Positions 34,066-42,438 of a stretch of 64,000 nt of DNA are shown in pieces (the first letter of the stretch is position 1; each line of letters begins with the position of its first letter). The stretch lies in assembly GCF_001685355.1 (NCBI RefSeq), contig NZ_CP016438.1:9362001-9426000 (forward strand), in the 5' to 3' direction. A program made the position numbers and the translations under genes. Source of the DNA: Streptomyces lincolnensis (GTDB lineage: Bacteria; Actinomycetota; Actinomycetes; Streptomycetales; Streptomycetaceae). The notes beneath the pieces are model-generated. The model saw only the letters and a program-made list of their open reading frames with translations. It ran no database searches and was not told the DNA's origin.

Positions 34066-34371
34066 TTACGGTGCGTAATCGTGCTCGCGCGGTGCCTTTT
34101 GCGCACGCGCGCCGGGGGAGGCGCGCAGGGTGCGCAGAGCCAGGAGCAGTACGCCGATGTCGTCCAGGTACACCGGGTCCGGCACCAGGTCGGTCGGCAG
34201 GACGAAGTACACCAGGGCACCCCAGAAGACCCAGCGCGGCCCGGTCGGAAGCCCGGCCCGCCTGAGATCGCGTCGGGTGCGCACCAGCCGTACGAACAGG
34301 GCGACGGCGGCGGCCAGTACCAGTGCCGCGAGGATCGCGACGGCGACGATCACTGTGGTGGTCGTGTCCAC
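34066..34371 (-). CDS. DUF1232 (YkvA-like) membrane protein
   Basis: 101 aa from GTG at 34371, with GAGGAGG 7 bases upstream. An N-terminal transmembrane helix (VIVAVAILAALVLAAAVALF) is followed by the DUF1232 core YFVLPTDLVPDPVYLDDIGV. Function unknown. It lies upstream of tgmA on the same strand; the 118-base gap contains a TATAAG element (34035-34040, minus strand) that may give tgmA its own promoter. Confidence 0.85.
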   Translation of the reverse strand: MDTTTTVIVAVAILAALVLAAAVALFVRLVRTRRDLRRAGLPTGPRWVFWGALVYFVLPTDLVPDPVYLDDIGVLLLALRTLRASPGARAQKAPREHDYAP

Positions 34372-34642
34372 GGGCTGTCCTCCTCGTAGGGACGTGCCGC
34401 GTTGTGCGCCCGTCTCCTGACGGATTCCCCCTAATGCCGCCGCTATTGCCTGCCGAACGCGGGTTCGGTGCACGCGGGGGGCGCACGGCCCACCGCGTCA
34501 CTCCGGTGGAACACCCCACTCATACACCTGGGTCACCCGAGTGGCACGCCGTGGCGGGGGCGCCTAGGAAGGGTCCACGTAACGTCGTGTGTCGCACGTC
34601 GGGGGCGCCGGCAGCGACCGCACTCTTCCCCTGGAGCTGAGC

Positions 34643-35719
34643 ATGACCACCGGCCCTTCATCAGCACAGCCGAACGAAACGGCCATACCCTTCCCCGAAC
34701 CGGCCGACCTCACCGACCGGGTCGAATCCAGGTCCGGCGATCCGGTCGGCGAACTCGTGCGTGCCGCCGTCGCGGACCGGCCACTGGACGACATCGCCCA
34801 CCTCATCACCCTGCTGGAACGCTCACCGGAGTACGCGGACGCCACCGTCGCCGCGCTGCGCGCGGTGGGCGTGAACCGGTCCGTGGAGGACGTCACCAAA
34901 CTGGTCGTCCTGCTGACCCGGCCGCCGCGTGACGTGGCGAGCGCGGACGAGGCGATCCGCGCGGCGGCCGAGTCCCGCCCGCTCGAAGAGGTGACCCGGC
35001 TGCTCTCGCTGCTCCACCGGACACCCCTGGAACCCCACTGCGGCGAGGAGGCCGTGCGGGCCGCCGCCGCGGGCCGGCCCGTGGAGGAACTCGTCGACCT
35101 GATCGGACGGTTGGCCGAGGAACGCCAGGCCCTCATGGCACCGCCGGGCTTCCCCCCACCGCCCGACGGGGCTCCGGCCTCCATGGGGGCCGCCGACGGC
35201 ACCTTCCTCGTGGGCGCGGTGCCGGTGCGCGATCTGGCCCCGGCATCCCGGTCCGATGCGGCCCCACGCTACCGGTCGCCCAGAGGGGCGGGCCGACAGC
35301 CGTTCCGGCCGGCCCGGCTCGCCGTCCTGGCCCTCCTGGTGTGCGGGGTGCTCAGCTTCCCGCTGCACCGCGACGGCGCGTCCGTCCGGGTCTACGGATT
35401 CGCGCTCGGGGTGTCCGTCCTGTGCGTCCTCCTCGCGCTCGTGCTGGCCGTACGGTCGACCGTGCCGACGCTCGCGGCCGCGGTCGTGGTCCCGGCGGCG
35501 ATGGCCGCGGGCCAGTTGTTCGAGGGCAAACTGGTGCACTCGGCCGGACTGTCCCGGGCTCTGGACCTCGCCCTCGCCCCGGCCTGGATCGCCGGAGCGG
35601 TCGCCGTGTGCGCCTCCCTGGCAGCGCTGACGGCCCTGTTCGCCCGCCTCGCGTGGCAGCCGCCCCGGCAGGCCCGGGTACAGCCGATGGCCGAGGCGGG
35701 CCGGGCCCCGGTCGAGTGA
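34643..35719 (+). CDS. Membrane protein with N-terminal helical repeats
   Basis: 358 aa from ATG 34643. Residues about 28-150 hold about four degenerate repeats of 30-37 residues, each with a D-I/V-x-x-L-I/V-x-L-L core (PLDDIAHLITLLERSP; SVEDVTKLVVLLTRPP; PLEEVTRLLSLLHRTP; PVEELVDLIGRLAEE). A Pro-rich linker follows, then about four transmembrane helices from residue 235. The N-terminal part is probably cytoplasmic. No known family is named; a protein-interaction scaffold is inferred. Confidence 0.78.
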   Translation: MTTGPSSAQPNETAIPFPEPADLTDRVESRSGDPVGELVRAAVADRPLDDIAHLITLLERSPEYADATVAALRAVGVNRSVEDVTKLVVLLTRPPRDVASADEAIRAAAESRPLEEVTRLLSLLHRTPLEPHCGEEAVRAAAAGRPVEELVDLIGRLAEERQALMAPPGFPPPPDGAPASMGAADGTFLVGAVPVRDLAPASRSDAAPRYRSPRGAGRQPFRPARLAVLALLVCGVLSFPLHRDGASVRVYGFALGVSVLCVLLALVLAVRSTVPTLAAAVVVPAAMAAGQLFEGKLVHSAGLSRALDLALAPAWIAGAVAVCASLAALTALFARLAWQPPRQARVQPMAEAGRAPVE

Positions 35720-35820
35720 CCCGAGCGCCCTCTCCTCGCATCCCCGCCCCGGCCCGTGTGCGCGATCGACACTCGGCCCGAGGCGGGTGGCGGGCGGACG
35801 CGGCAGCCGGGGCGCCCCGA

Positions 35821-37938
35821 CTAGAGGCCGTGCCTCCGCCCGTCGCACAGAGCCGTCAGTACCCGGTCCGGGGTGAGCGGGAGTTCGCGAAGGCGGGCTC
35901 CGGTGGCGTGGTGCACGGCGTTGCCGATCGCGGCCGGAGTGCCGACGATGCCGATCTCGCCGATGCCCTTGCTGCCCATCGGGTTGAGGTGCGGATCGTG
36001 CTCGTCGATCCAGTGCGCCTCGATCTCGGGGACATCGGCGTGCGCGGGCACGTGGTAGGCCGCGAGGTCCGCCTCCGTGAAGTCTCCGAAGGCTGCGTCC
36101 ATGGTGCTGCCCTCGGTCAGCGCCATACCCAGCCCCATGGTCATCCCGCCGACGAACTGCGAACGCGCGGTACGGGCGTTGAGGATGTGCCCGGCGGCGT
36201 AGACACCCAGCAGCCGCCGCACCCGGACCTCTCCGGTGACCGTGTCGACGGCCACCTCGGCGAAGTGCGCGCCGAACGCGTGCCGCGCCCAGGGACTGTC
36301 GGCGTCGGCCGTGCCGGCGGTGTCCGCGCGTGCCGGGATACCGTCCCCGGGCAGCGGCCCGGTGTGTGCGGCCAGGGCTTCCGTCAGCCGAGTGCAGGCC
36401 TCGTGGACCGACCAGCCCCAGGAGGCGGTGCCCGAGGAGCCGCCCGCCAGCGGGGCGGCGGGCAGATCGCTGCTGCCCACCTCGATCCGGACCCGGTCCA
36501 GCGGTACGCCGAGCGCGTCGGCCGCGACCTGGGCCAGCACCGTGCGCGCCCCCGTGCCGATGTCCGTGGCGTTGACGCGGACCAGGAAGCCCCCGTCGGG
36601 CAGGGCGCGGGCCTCGGCGGTCGACGGTGACACCTGCACGGGATAGGTCGCGGCGGCCACCCCCGACCCCACCAGCAACGGCCCCTCCCTGCGGGAGCCC
36701 GGGCGGGGATCGCGCGCGGACCACCCGAAGCGCCGGGCACCCTCGCGCAGGCACTCGACGAGGTGCCTGCTGCTGAACGGTTTGCCGCTGTCGGGCTCAC
36801 GGTCCGGTTCGTTGACGACCCGCACCTCCACGGGGTCCAGGCCGAGTTCACCGGCGAGCTCGTCCATCGCCGACTCCAGCGCGTACATGCCCGGAGCCTC
36901 GCCCGGGGCGCGCATCCAGGACGGCGAGGGCACGTCGAGCGGCACGACGCGGTGCAGGGTACGGCTGTGGGGAGCGGCGTACATGACGCGCGCGGGCATC
37001 GCGGCCTGCTCCACGAACTCCTTGATACGCGAGGTGTGGGTGGTGACCTCGTGCAGGACCGAGGTGAGGCGGCCGTCGGACTGTGCACCCAGCCGGACCC
37101 GGTGCAGTGTGGGCGCCCGGTGCCCGACGACGGCGGGCAGCATCCGCCGGGGGAGGGCGACGGTGACGGGCCGGCCGGTGTGCCGGGTGGCCATCACGGC
37201 GAGCACCACGTCCGGACGGGGCGTGCCCTTGGACCCGAAACCCCCGCCGACGTGCTCGGCGACGACCGTAATCCGCTCCTCCGGCAGCCCGAACAGCTCG
37301 GCCAGCGTGGCGCGGACGACCGTCGATCCCTGGCTGGAGGTGTGGACGGTCAGCCGCTCGCCGTCCCAGTGCGCGGTGCTCGCGTGCGGCTCCATCGGAT
37401 GGTTGTGCAGCGGCGGCACCCGGTAGGCGACGTCGACCCGCACGGCCGAGGAACCGAAGGCCTCCTCGGGCTCACCGTGTTCGGCGCGGGCCGGGTATTC
37501 GCCGCCCACCTCCTCGGGGACGTACGCGTCCGGATGCGTGTCGGTGAGGGTGACGTCGTGGTCCTGCGCGTCGTAGGCGATACGGACGGCGGCGGCGCCG
37601 ACCCGGGCCGCCTCCGGGGTGTCGGCCACCACCAGGGCCACGAACCAGCCGCGGTGCGGGACCTGCGGGTTCTGGAGCACGGAGAGCGTGGGATCGTCCG
37701 GCTCCGCCAGCCGCGGCGCGTTGTCGTGGGTGAGCACGGCCCGCACGCCGGGTACGGCCAGCGCGGCCGCGGTGTCGACACCGGTCACCCGGCCGCGGGC
37801 GATCGCGGCGGGCACGGGCCGGGCGTGGAGCCGACCGGGGCGGGGCTGCTCGGCCGCGTAGCGAGCGGTACCGGTGACCTTCTCCAGCCCCTCCCGGCGT
37901 TCCGCGGGAGCGCCCAGGGCGGTCGGGACGCTGGCCAT
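35821..37938 (-). CDS. Molybdopterin-binding subunit, PaoC/YagR-type aldehyde oxidoreductase
   Basis: 705 aa large subunit of the xanthine oxidase family. N-terminal KVTGTARYAAE, Moco segment EHVGGGFGSKG, the RAPGEAPG-like substrate loop and MGSKGIGEIGIVGTPAAI with the catalytic Glu are all present. It should hydroxylate aldehydes or heterocycles, passing electrons to the two smaller subunits encoded upstream. No XdhC-like maturation gene is adjacent. It is the last gene of the operon, about 30 bases after the FAD subunit. Confidence 0.9.
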   Translation of the reverse strand: MASVPTALGAPAERREGLEKVTGTARYAAEQPRPGRLHARPVPAAIARGRVTGVDTAAALAVPGVRAVLTHDNAPRLAEPDDPTLSVLQNPQVPHRGWFVALVVADTPEAARVGAAAVRIAYDAQDHDVTLTDTHPDAYVPEEVGGEYPARAEHGEPEEAFGSSAVRVDVAYRVPPLHNHPMEPHASTAHWDGERLTVHTSSQGSTVVRATLAELFGLPEERITVVAEHVGGGFGSKGTPRPDVVLAVMATRHTGRPVTVALPRRMLPAVVGHRAPTLHRVRLGAQSDGRLTSVLHEVTTHTSRIKEFVEQAAMPARVMYAAPHSRTLHRVVPLDVPSPSWMRAPGEAPGMYALESAMDELAGELGLDPVEVRVVNEPDREPDSGKPFSSRHLVECLREGARRFGWSARDPRPGSRREGPLLVGSGVAAATYPVQVSPSTAEARALPDGGFLVRVNATDIGTGARTVLAQVAADALGVPLDRVRIEVGSSDLPAAPLAGGSSGTASWGWSVHEACTRLTEALAAHTGPLPGDGIPARADTAGTADADSPWARHAFGAHFAEVAVDTVTGEVRVRRLLGVYAAGHILNARTARSQFVGGMTMGLGMALTEGSTMDAAFGDFTEADLAAYHVPAHADVPEIEAHWIDEHDPHLNPMGSKGIGEIGIVGTPAAIGNAVHHATGARLRELPLTPDRVLTALCDGRRHGL

Positions 37939-37968
37939 GAGGTGTCCTCCTCGGGGTGGACGCGGGGA

Positions 37969-38961
37969 TCAGGTCCTGGCGGCGGCCGTGAGCCGGGTCA
38001 GGACGTCCACGGCGAGAGCGCGGGCCAGGGGCACCTTGTATGCGTTGTCCCGCAGGGGCTGCGCGGCGGACAGTTCGAGGTCGACGGCGTACTCGAAGGC
38101 GGCCTCGGTCGGAGCCGCGCCCACCAGGGCCTCCTCGGCCCGGCGGGCCCGCCAGGGCCGGTGCGCCAGCGCGCCGAAGGCGATCCCGGCCTGGGTGATG
38201 ACTCCGTCGTCCACCCGCACCAGGGCGGCCACGGAGGCCAGGGCGAAGGCGTACGACGCCCGGTCCCGGGCCTTGCGGTAGGCGGACGGGACCCCTGCCG
38301 TGGCGGCCGGGAGCACCACGCCCGTGACGATCTCACCGGGCTCGATCACGGTGTCCCGCTCCGGCCGGTCCCCGGGCAGCCGGTGGAACTCGGCCGCCGC
38401 CACGCTCCGGGCGCCCTGCGCGCCGTAGAGCTCCACGCGCGCGTCGAGAGCGGACAGCGCCACCGCCATGTCGGAGGGGTGGGTGGCGATGCAATGCGCG
38501 GAGTGCCCGAGCACGGCGTGGTCGCGGTGCACGCCGTCGCGGGCGCCGCAGCCGCTGCCCGGTTCCCGCTTGTTGCAGGGCTTGGTCACGTCCTGGAAGT
38601 AGGGGCAGCGGGTGCGTTGCAGAAGGTTGCCGCCCGTGGTGGCGGCGTTGCGCAGCTGGCCCGAGGCACCCGCCAGGAGCGCCTGCGACAGCGCCGGCCA
38701 GCGGTCCCGGACGACGGGATGGGCCGCGAGGTCGCTGTTGCGGACCGTCGCCCCGACCCGCAGCGACCCGTCGGGTATCTCCTCGATCGTGTCCAGGGGC
38801 AGTCGGCTGACGTCGACCAGGGTCGCGGGCCGTTCGACGCCGAGCTTCATCAGGTCGACCAGGTTGGTACCGCCACCGAGGCAGCGGGCGCCGGGCCGGG
38901 TGGCGAGGGCGTCGGCGGCCTCCGTCACGCTGGTGGCCCGGACGTAGTCGAAGGTCCTCAC
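37969..38961 (-). CDS. FAD-binding subunit with extra Fe-S motif, PaoB/YagS-type
   Basis: 330 aa from GTG at 38961. FAD-binding segments are CLGGGTNLVDLMK and ATTGGNLLQ, and the C-terminal CO-dehydrogenase-flavoprotein domain follows. An insert with cysteines (TRCPYF, PCNKR, GSGCG, SAHCIATHP) matches the additional 4Fe-4S site of E. coli PaoB, unlike ordinary xanthine dehydrogenase FAD subunits. The GTG overlaps a 14-codon mini-ORF made by a small duplication at the upstream gene end. Confidence 0.88.
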   Translation of the reverse strand: MRTFDYVRATSVTEAADALATRPGARCLGGGTNLVDLMKLGVERPATLVDVSRLPLDTIEEIPDGSLRVGATVRNSDLAAHPVVRDRWPALSQALLAGASGQLRNAATTGGNLLQRTRCPYFQDVTKPCNKREPGSGCGARDGVHRDHAVLGHSAHCIATHPSDMAVALSALDARVELYGAQGARSVAAAEFHRLPGDRPERDTVIEPGEIVTGVVLPAATAGVPSAYRKARDRASYAFALASVAALVRVDDGVITQAGIAFGALAHRPWRARRAEEALVGAAPTEAAFEYAVDLELSAAQPLRDNAYKVPLARALAVDVLTRLTAAART

Positions 38962-39002
38962 CGGATCACGTCCTCGGTCAGGATCACGTCCTCGGTCCTC
39001 AT
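38958..39002 (-). other. 14-codon coupling mini-ORF from a tandem duplication
   Basis: The unit GGATCACGTCCTCG occurs three times (38963, 38981, 39004). As a result an ATG overlaps the Fe-S gene stop (ATGA) and opens MRTEDVILTEDVIR. Its TGA overlaps the GTG of the FAD gene (GTGA). Translation could pass from one subunit gene to the next through this mini-ORF. Seen directly in sequence; its translation is inferred. Confidence 0.5.
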
Positions 39003-39556
39003 CGGATCACGTCCTCGACCGCCTCGACGATGCGCGGATAGGCGCCGCAGCGGCAGAGGTTGCCGCTGAGCCGCTCCCGGATCTCCGCCCGGTCCAGCCG
39101 CACGGGCTCGCCCGAGGGCACGGCCGGGTCGGTGACGTGCGAGGGGTGGCCCGCCGCGGCCTCGGCGACCGCCCCGAGCGCGGAACAGATCTGGCCCGGG
39201 GTGCAGTACCCGCACTGGAAGGCGTCCCGGTCCAGGAAGGCCCGCTGGAGCGGATGCAGCTCCTCCCCGTCACCCGCGAGCCCCTCGACGGTCGTCACCT
39301 CGCAGCCGTCCAGCGCCACCGCGAGCAGCAGACAGCTGTTGAGCCTGCGCCCGTCCACCAGGACCGTGCAGGCGCCGCACTGGCCGTGGTCACAGCCCTT
39401 CTTGGCGCCCCACAGATCGAGATCCTCGCGCAGGACGTCCAGCAGGACGCGCCGGTGGTCGACGCTCAGTGTGTGCGGCTTGCCGTTGACCCGCAGTGTG
39501 GTGTCGGAGAACCGGCAGGGTGCGGTTTCGTCGTCGCGGTCTTCGTGACTGCCCAT
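38999..39556 (-). CDS. 2Fe-2S subunit, PaoA/YagT-type aldehyde oxidoreductase
   Basis: 185 aa from ATG at 39556. Plant-type 2Fe-2S cluster: CDHGQCGACTVLVDGRRLNSC. Second, helical-domain 2Fe-2S cluster: FQCGYCTPGQ and NLCRCGAYP. No Tat signal precedes it, so unlike E. coli PaoA the complex should be cytoplasmic. First gene of the three-subunit operon; it relays electrons from molybdenum to FAD. A long upstream extension of this frame is antisense to the neighbouring gene and is not coding. Confidence 0.9.
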   Translation of the reverse strand: MGSHEDRDDETAPCRFSDTTLRVNGKPHTLSVDHRRVLLDVLREDLDLWGAKKGCDHGQCGACTVLVDGRRLNSCLLLAVALDGCEVTTVEGLAGDGEELHPLQRAFLDRDAFQCGYCTPGQICSALGAVAEAAAGHPSHVTDPAVPSGEPVRLDRAEIRERLSGNLCRCGAYPRIVEAVEDVIR

Positions 39557-39633
39557 GTCGTACGTGCCTTCCGGGACGGACCGGTGCCGTCGCACCCGCG
39601 TATCCACACCGCGGCGGCTCACACATACGAGGC

Positions 39634-40728
39634 CTAGGACGGGTCGTGCGGCGGCCGGTTCCTGCCGTTGCCCTTGAGGCGGTCCAGCGTGCGGGTCAAC
39701 TGCTGGAGGGGGGACGTGGGCGGCCCGGAGGCAGGCGGCGGCCCTTCGGGGGCGGCGGCCGCGGACTCGCGGTACGCGGCGAGCGCCTCGTGGGCCCGTT
39801 CGGCGGCCTCCCGGTACAGGTCCCGGGACTTGGTCATGGCGTCGAGAGCCTCGGCGTACATCGCGACGAGCCTGCGCTCGCGCTCGAGTTCCTCCTCCGT
39901 CGTCAGCAGCTGCCACTGCTCCCGCAGCGCGGTGACGGCGTCGTCGGCGCCGTCCGGCAGCGCCCGCCCGGAGGCGGCGAACCGGGTCAGCGTGTCGACC
40001 AGTTCGGTGGGCTCCGAGCCGTCGAGGAAGACACTGCGTACGGAGAAGTCCTCCTCGGACGGTGTCGCCGCGGGCAGGATCACCGCGCCGCCGCGCGGCA
40101 CCTGCACGCCGGCCTCGCGCAGCGCCCAGTTGACGGTGCGCAGCTGCTGGGGCGCGGCGCGGTGCTCGACCACCCGGTGCCGCAGGCTCGCGGGCAGCAG
40201 CGGGTGCAACGGCTTCAGGCCGCGCGCGTCCGGGGTCATCGCCTCGTGCACCACGAGATGGATGTTCCAGCTGTCGCGCACGGCCTCCCGGAACAGTCGC
40301 CGTACGGCCTTGTCGTCCGCGGGCAGGCGGTTGACGTCCCGCAGGGCGAGGCCGGTGGCGTCGTCGTGGTCCCAGCCGGCGTCCGGCGCCTCGGGCCAGA
40401 ACATGGTGGCGGGGGAGGGCCACCGCTGGTCCCAGGGGCTCTCCGCCTCGGCGACCAGCACCCATGCCTGCCCCTCGCGCGCGTCGGACGGCAGGGTGAG
40501 CCTGGCGCGGACCGTGACGTCCTCGGGGGTGCGCCAGCGGGCCTCGAAGACCGAGCCGTGCGCGCTGTCGGTCTCGGAGGGCTCCTGGTGGTCGTCGACG
40601 GTCCCGCTGTCCCCGAGGGCCCGCAGTCGCTGACGGATCAGGTCCTGCGGGTCGGCTCCGAGGTGGCGGCCGCGGGCCGACCACACCGTGGGGGAGGAGG
40701 CGGGACGGGCGGTGGAGGAGGTCGGCAT
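39634..40728 (-). CDS. Conserved hypothetical protein with C-terminal coiled coil
   Basis: 364 aa from ATG at 40728; the ribosome site is weak. Soluble, Trp-rich N-terminal half (SPWDQRWPSPATMFWPEAPDAGW, in parts), then a charged region and a predicted coiled coil (EEELERERRLVAMYAEALDAM) followed by a Pro-rich tail. No recognised domain. It lies about 75 bases upstream of the aldehyde-oxidoreductase operon on the same strand. No function is assigned. Confidence 0.75.
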   Translation of the reverse strand: MPTSSTARPASSPTVWSARGRHLGADPQDLIRQRLRALGDSGTVDDHQEPSETDSAHGSVFEARWRTPEDVTVRARLTLPSDAREGQAWVLVAEAESPWDQRWPSPATMFWPEAPDAGWDHDDATGLALRDVNRLPADDKAVRRLFREAVRDSWNIHLVVHEAMTPDARGLKPLHPLLPASLRHRVVEHRAAPQQLRTVNWALREAGVQVPRGGAVILPAATPSEEDFSVRSVFLDGSEPTELVDTLTRFAASGRALPDGADDAVTALREQWQLLTTEEELERERRLVAMYAEALDAMTKSRDLYREAAERAHEALAAYRESAAAAPEGPPPASGPPTSPLQQLTRTLDRLKGNGRNRPPHDPS

Positions 40729-40823
40729 GAGTCCATCTGGAGTGCGGGGGCACGTGCCGTTCCAGTATCGCCGCCGGTCGCCGCCGACGATCACCCGGGG
40801 TCCCGCGGACGTCCCGCCGATGC

Positions 40824-41696
40824 TCAGCCGGCCTGCGGAGACCGCGTCGCCTTGGCGAGCTTGTCGGTCATGTCCGCGGTCTGCCCGGCGGGCGGCGGCG
40901 CCACGTCCACCTTTGTGCCGAAGTCGTCGAAGCGCAGGGTCGTCGTGCTCGTCACCCGGGTCTCCGCGCGGTCCGTCGGTGTGCTGTCCCGCAGCGGCCG
41001 CAGGGTCAGGGTGACGGTCTCCTGCCGCAGGCGGCCCTGGTCGTCCAGCCACAGGTGCAGCGGAACCGAGGACGTGCCCAGCTGCTTGCGCAGGGCCTGG
41101 GCGCGGGCCTGGTCGCCCCGGGCCAGTGCCGACACCTCGACGTCGACGCGGTAGTGGGTGGTCCGGGTGCCGTTCACGGTCTCCGTGCCGACCTTGGCCA
41201 CCTTGCCGGAGCCGGCGCCCTTGACGTAGCCGAAGGGCTCGACCGGATCGCTGACCTGCGTGTTCTGGGTCTTCGATCCCTGGAGGCGGGCGGGGTCGAT
41301 CTTCATCCAGGTCCTGCCCTCGGGCAGCGGGCCGCGCTGGGAGGCCGGCGGCTTCTGGTAGACGATCCCGTCCACCAGACGCTGTTCGAGGCGGGTGCCC
41401 TGCGAGGTCAGCGTCACCTCGCTGTCGCCCTGGGCGAGGTCCACCGTGCCCCGGCCCTGGGCGGTGACGCTCTGCCCGCCGGCCACGGCCTTGCTGGAGA
41501 CGGTCAGTTTCGCCGTGTCCGCGGCCACGGTCCTGTCGTACGCCGAGCGCACGGCCCGCGTCGCGTCGGCCGGGTCCGATCCGCTCGCCGAGCGGCCCGC
41601 CGGTGCGGCGCCCTCGTCCGAGCCGCCGCAACCGGCCGCCGTACCCGAGACCAGCACCACCACGGCGACGGCACTTCCCCAGCGTGTCCTCGACAC
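40824..41696 (-). CDS. Putative lipoprotein, LppX/LprG-like
   Basis: 290 aa from GTG at 41696 (GGAGAGG about 10 bases upstream). A signal peptide ends in the lipobox TAAGC, so it should be anchored on the outer membrane face. The mature domain (TKLTVSSKAV-like start, EPFGYVKGAGSGKVAKVG, THYRVDVEVSAL, WLDDQGRLRQETV) resembles actinobacterial lipoproteins of the DUF6612/LolA-like beta-barrel type, and is not firmly assignable. It probably binds a lipid or hydrophobic ligand. Confidence 0.8.
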   Translation of the reverse strand: MSRTRWGSAVAVVVLVSGTAAGCGGSDEGAAPAGRSASGSDPADATRAVRSAYDRTVAADTAKLTVSSKAVAGGQSVTAQGRGTVDLAQGDSEVTLTSQGTRLEQRLVDGIVYQKPPASQRGPLPEGRTWMKIDPARLQGSKTQNTQVSDPVEPFGYVKGAGSGKVAKVGTETVNGTRTTHYRVDVEVSALARGDQARAQALRKQLGTSSVPLHLWLDDQGRLRQETVTLTLRPLRDSTPTDRAETRVTSTTTLRFDDFGTKVDVAPPPAGQTADMTDKLAKATRSPQAG

Positions 41697-41924
41697 CGCA
41701 CACACACCCTCTCCGGTCGGAGGCAATGGGTTGACAGGTTCCGGTGCCGGGTTGCCCTCCGGCCGGACGCCATGCGCCCTGTTTCGGTCACCTGCGGACC
41801 TGCCTGCCATGAGGCCGACGCGCACACGGGGCGCGCGGTGTGCACGCGGGGTGCGCGGGAGTCGCTCCGTGCCGCTGGTGTTCACTCCTGTCCCGGCGGC
41901 GACGGGTTCCGCACAATGGCTCAC

Positions 41925-41969
41925 CGAGCAGGGCCCGCCAACCATCCGCATTGGGGCGGGCCCTGTTCG
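41925..41969. repeat. Stable hairpin in a divergent intergenic region
   Basis: CAGGGCCCGCC (41929-41939) pairs perfectly with GGCGGGCCCTG (41955-41965), with four further outer pairs including one G-U. It looks like a terminator, yet it lies between genes that diverge (starts at 41696 and 42052), where no transcript should end. The remaining 41697-42051 interval has no convincing gene. Confidence 0.5.
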
Positions 41970-42017
41970 CGTGACGGGGCGTTGCCCCTCGTACGGGGGA
42001 CAGTGGGCGTGTCCAAG

Positions 42018-42045
42018 TTGAATATATCGGTGGCCGATATATTCT
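42018..42045 (+). promoter_or_regulatory. padR promoter with embedded palindromic operator
   Basis: Arms GAATATATCGG (42020-42030) and CCGATATATTC (42034-42044) form a perfect 11-bp inverted repeat with a 3-base centre. It overlaps a -35-like TTGAAT (42018) and a -10-like TATTCT (42040) spaced 16 bases apart. Transcription would start near the ATG at 42052, so the mRNA may be leaderless. The AT-rich palindrome is the likely PadR autorepression site. Confidence 0.7.
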
Positions 42046-42051
42046 GAGTGA

Positions 42052-42438
42052 ATGGCATCGAAGAGCATGACCCAGGCGACGTTCTTCGTCCTGACCGCTT
42101 TGGCCGACCAGCCACGGCACGGGTACGGAATCCTGCGCGAGGTCGAGGATCTGTCCGGCGGCGAGGTGCGGCTGCGGGTCGGCACGCTGTACGGCGTGCT
42201 GGACCGGCTCACCGCGGACGCGCTGATCGTGCTGGACCGCGAGGAGGTGCAGCAGGGCCGGCTCCGGCGCTACTACCGCCTCACCGACGACGGGATGCGC
42301 GCCCTCACCGCCGAGGCGGAGCGCATGGCGGCGGGCGCCAGTGCCGCGCAGCAGCGGATCGCCGAGGGCCGCCGGGCTCCCGAACGCCCTGTCACCCCGC
42401 CCGCCACGGGCCTCGGACTCGCGGGAGGTCTCGCATGA
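42052..42438 (+). CDS. PadR family transcriptional regulator
   Basis: 128 aa. Winged-helix PadR domain: TQATFFVLTALADQPRHGYGI, then VEDLSGGEVRLRVGTLYGVLDRL (in parts) and the wing GRLRRYYRLTDDG. A short C-terminal helix supports dimerisation. No Shine-Dalgarno precedes the ATG, consistent with leaderless translation; ATG 42067 is an alternative. Its stop overlaps the downstream membrane gene (ATGA). It probably represses its own operon through the upstream palindrome. Confidence 0.92.
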   Translation: MASKSMTQATFFVLTALADQPRHGYGILREVEDLSGGEVRLRVGTLYGVLDRLTADALIVLDREEVQQGRLRRYYRLTDDGMRALTAEAERMAAGASAAQQRIAEGRRAPERPVTPPATGLGLAGGLA

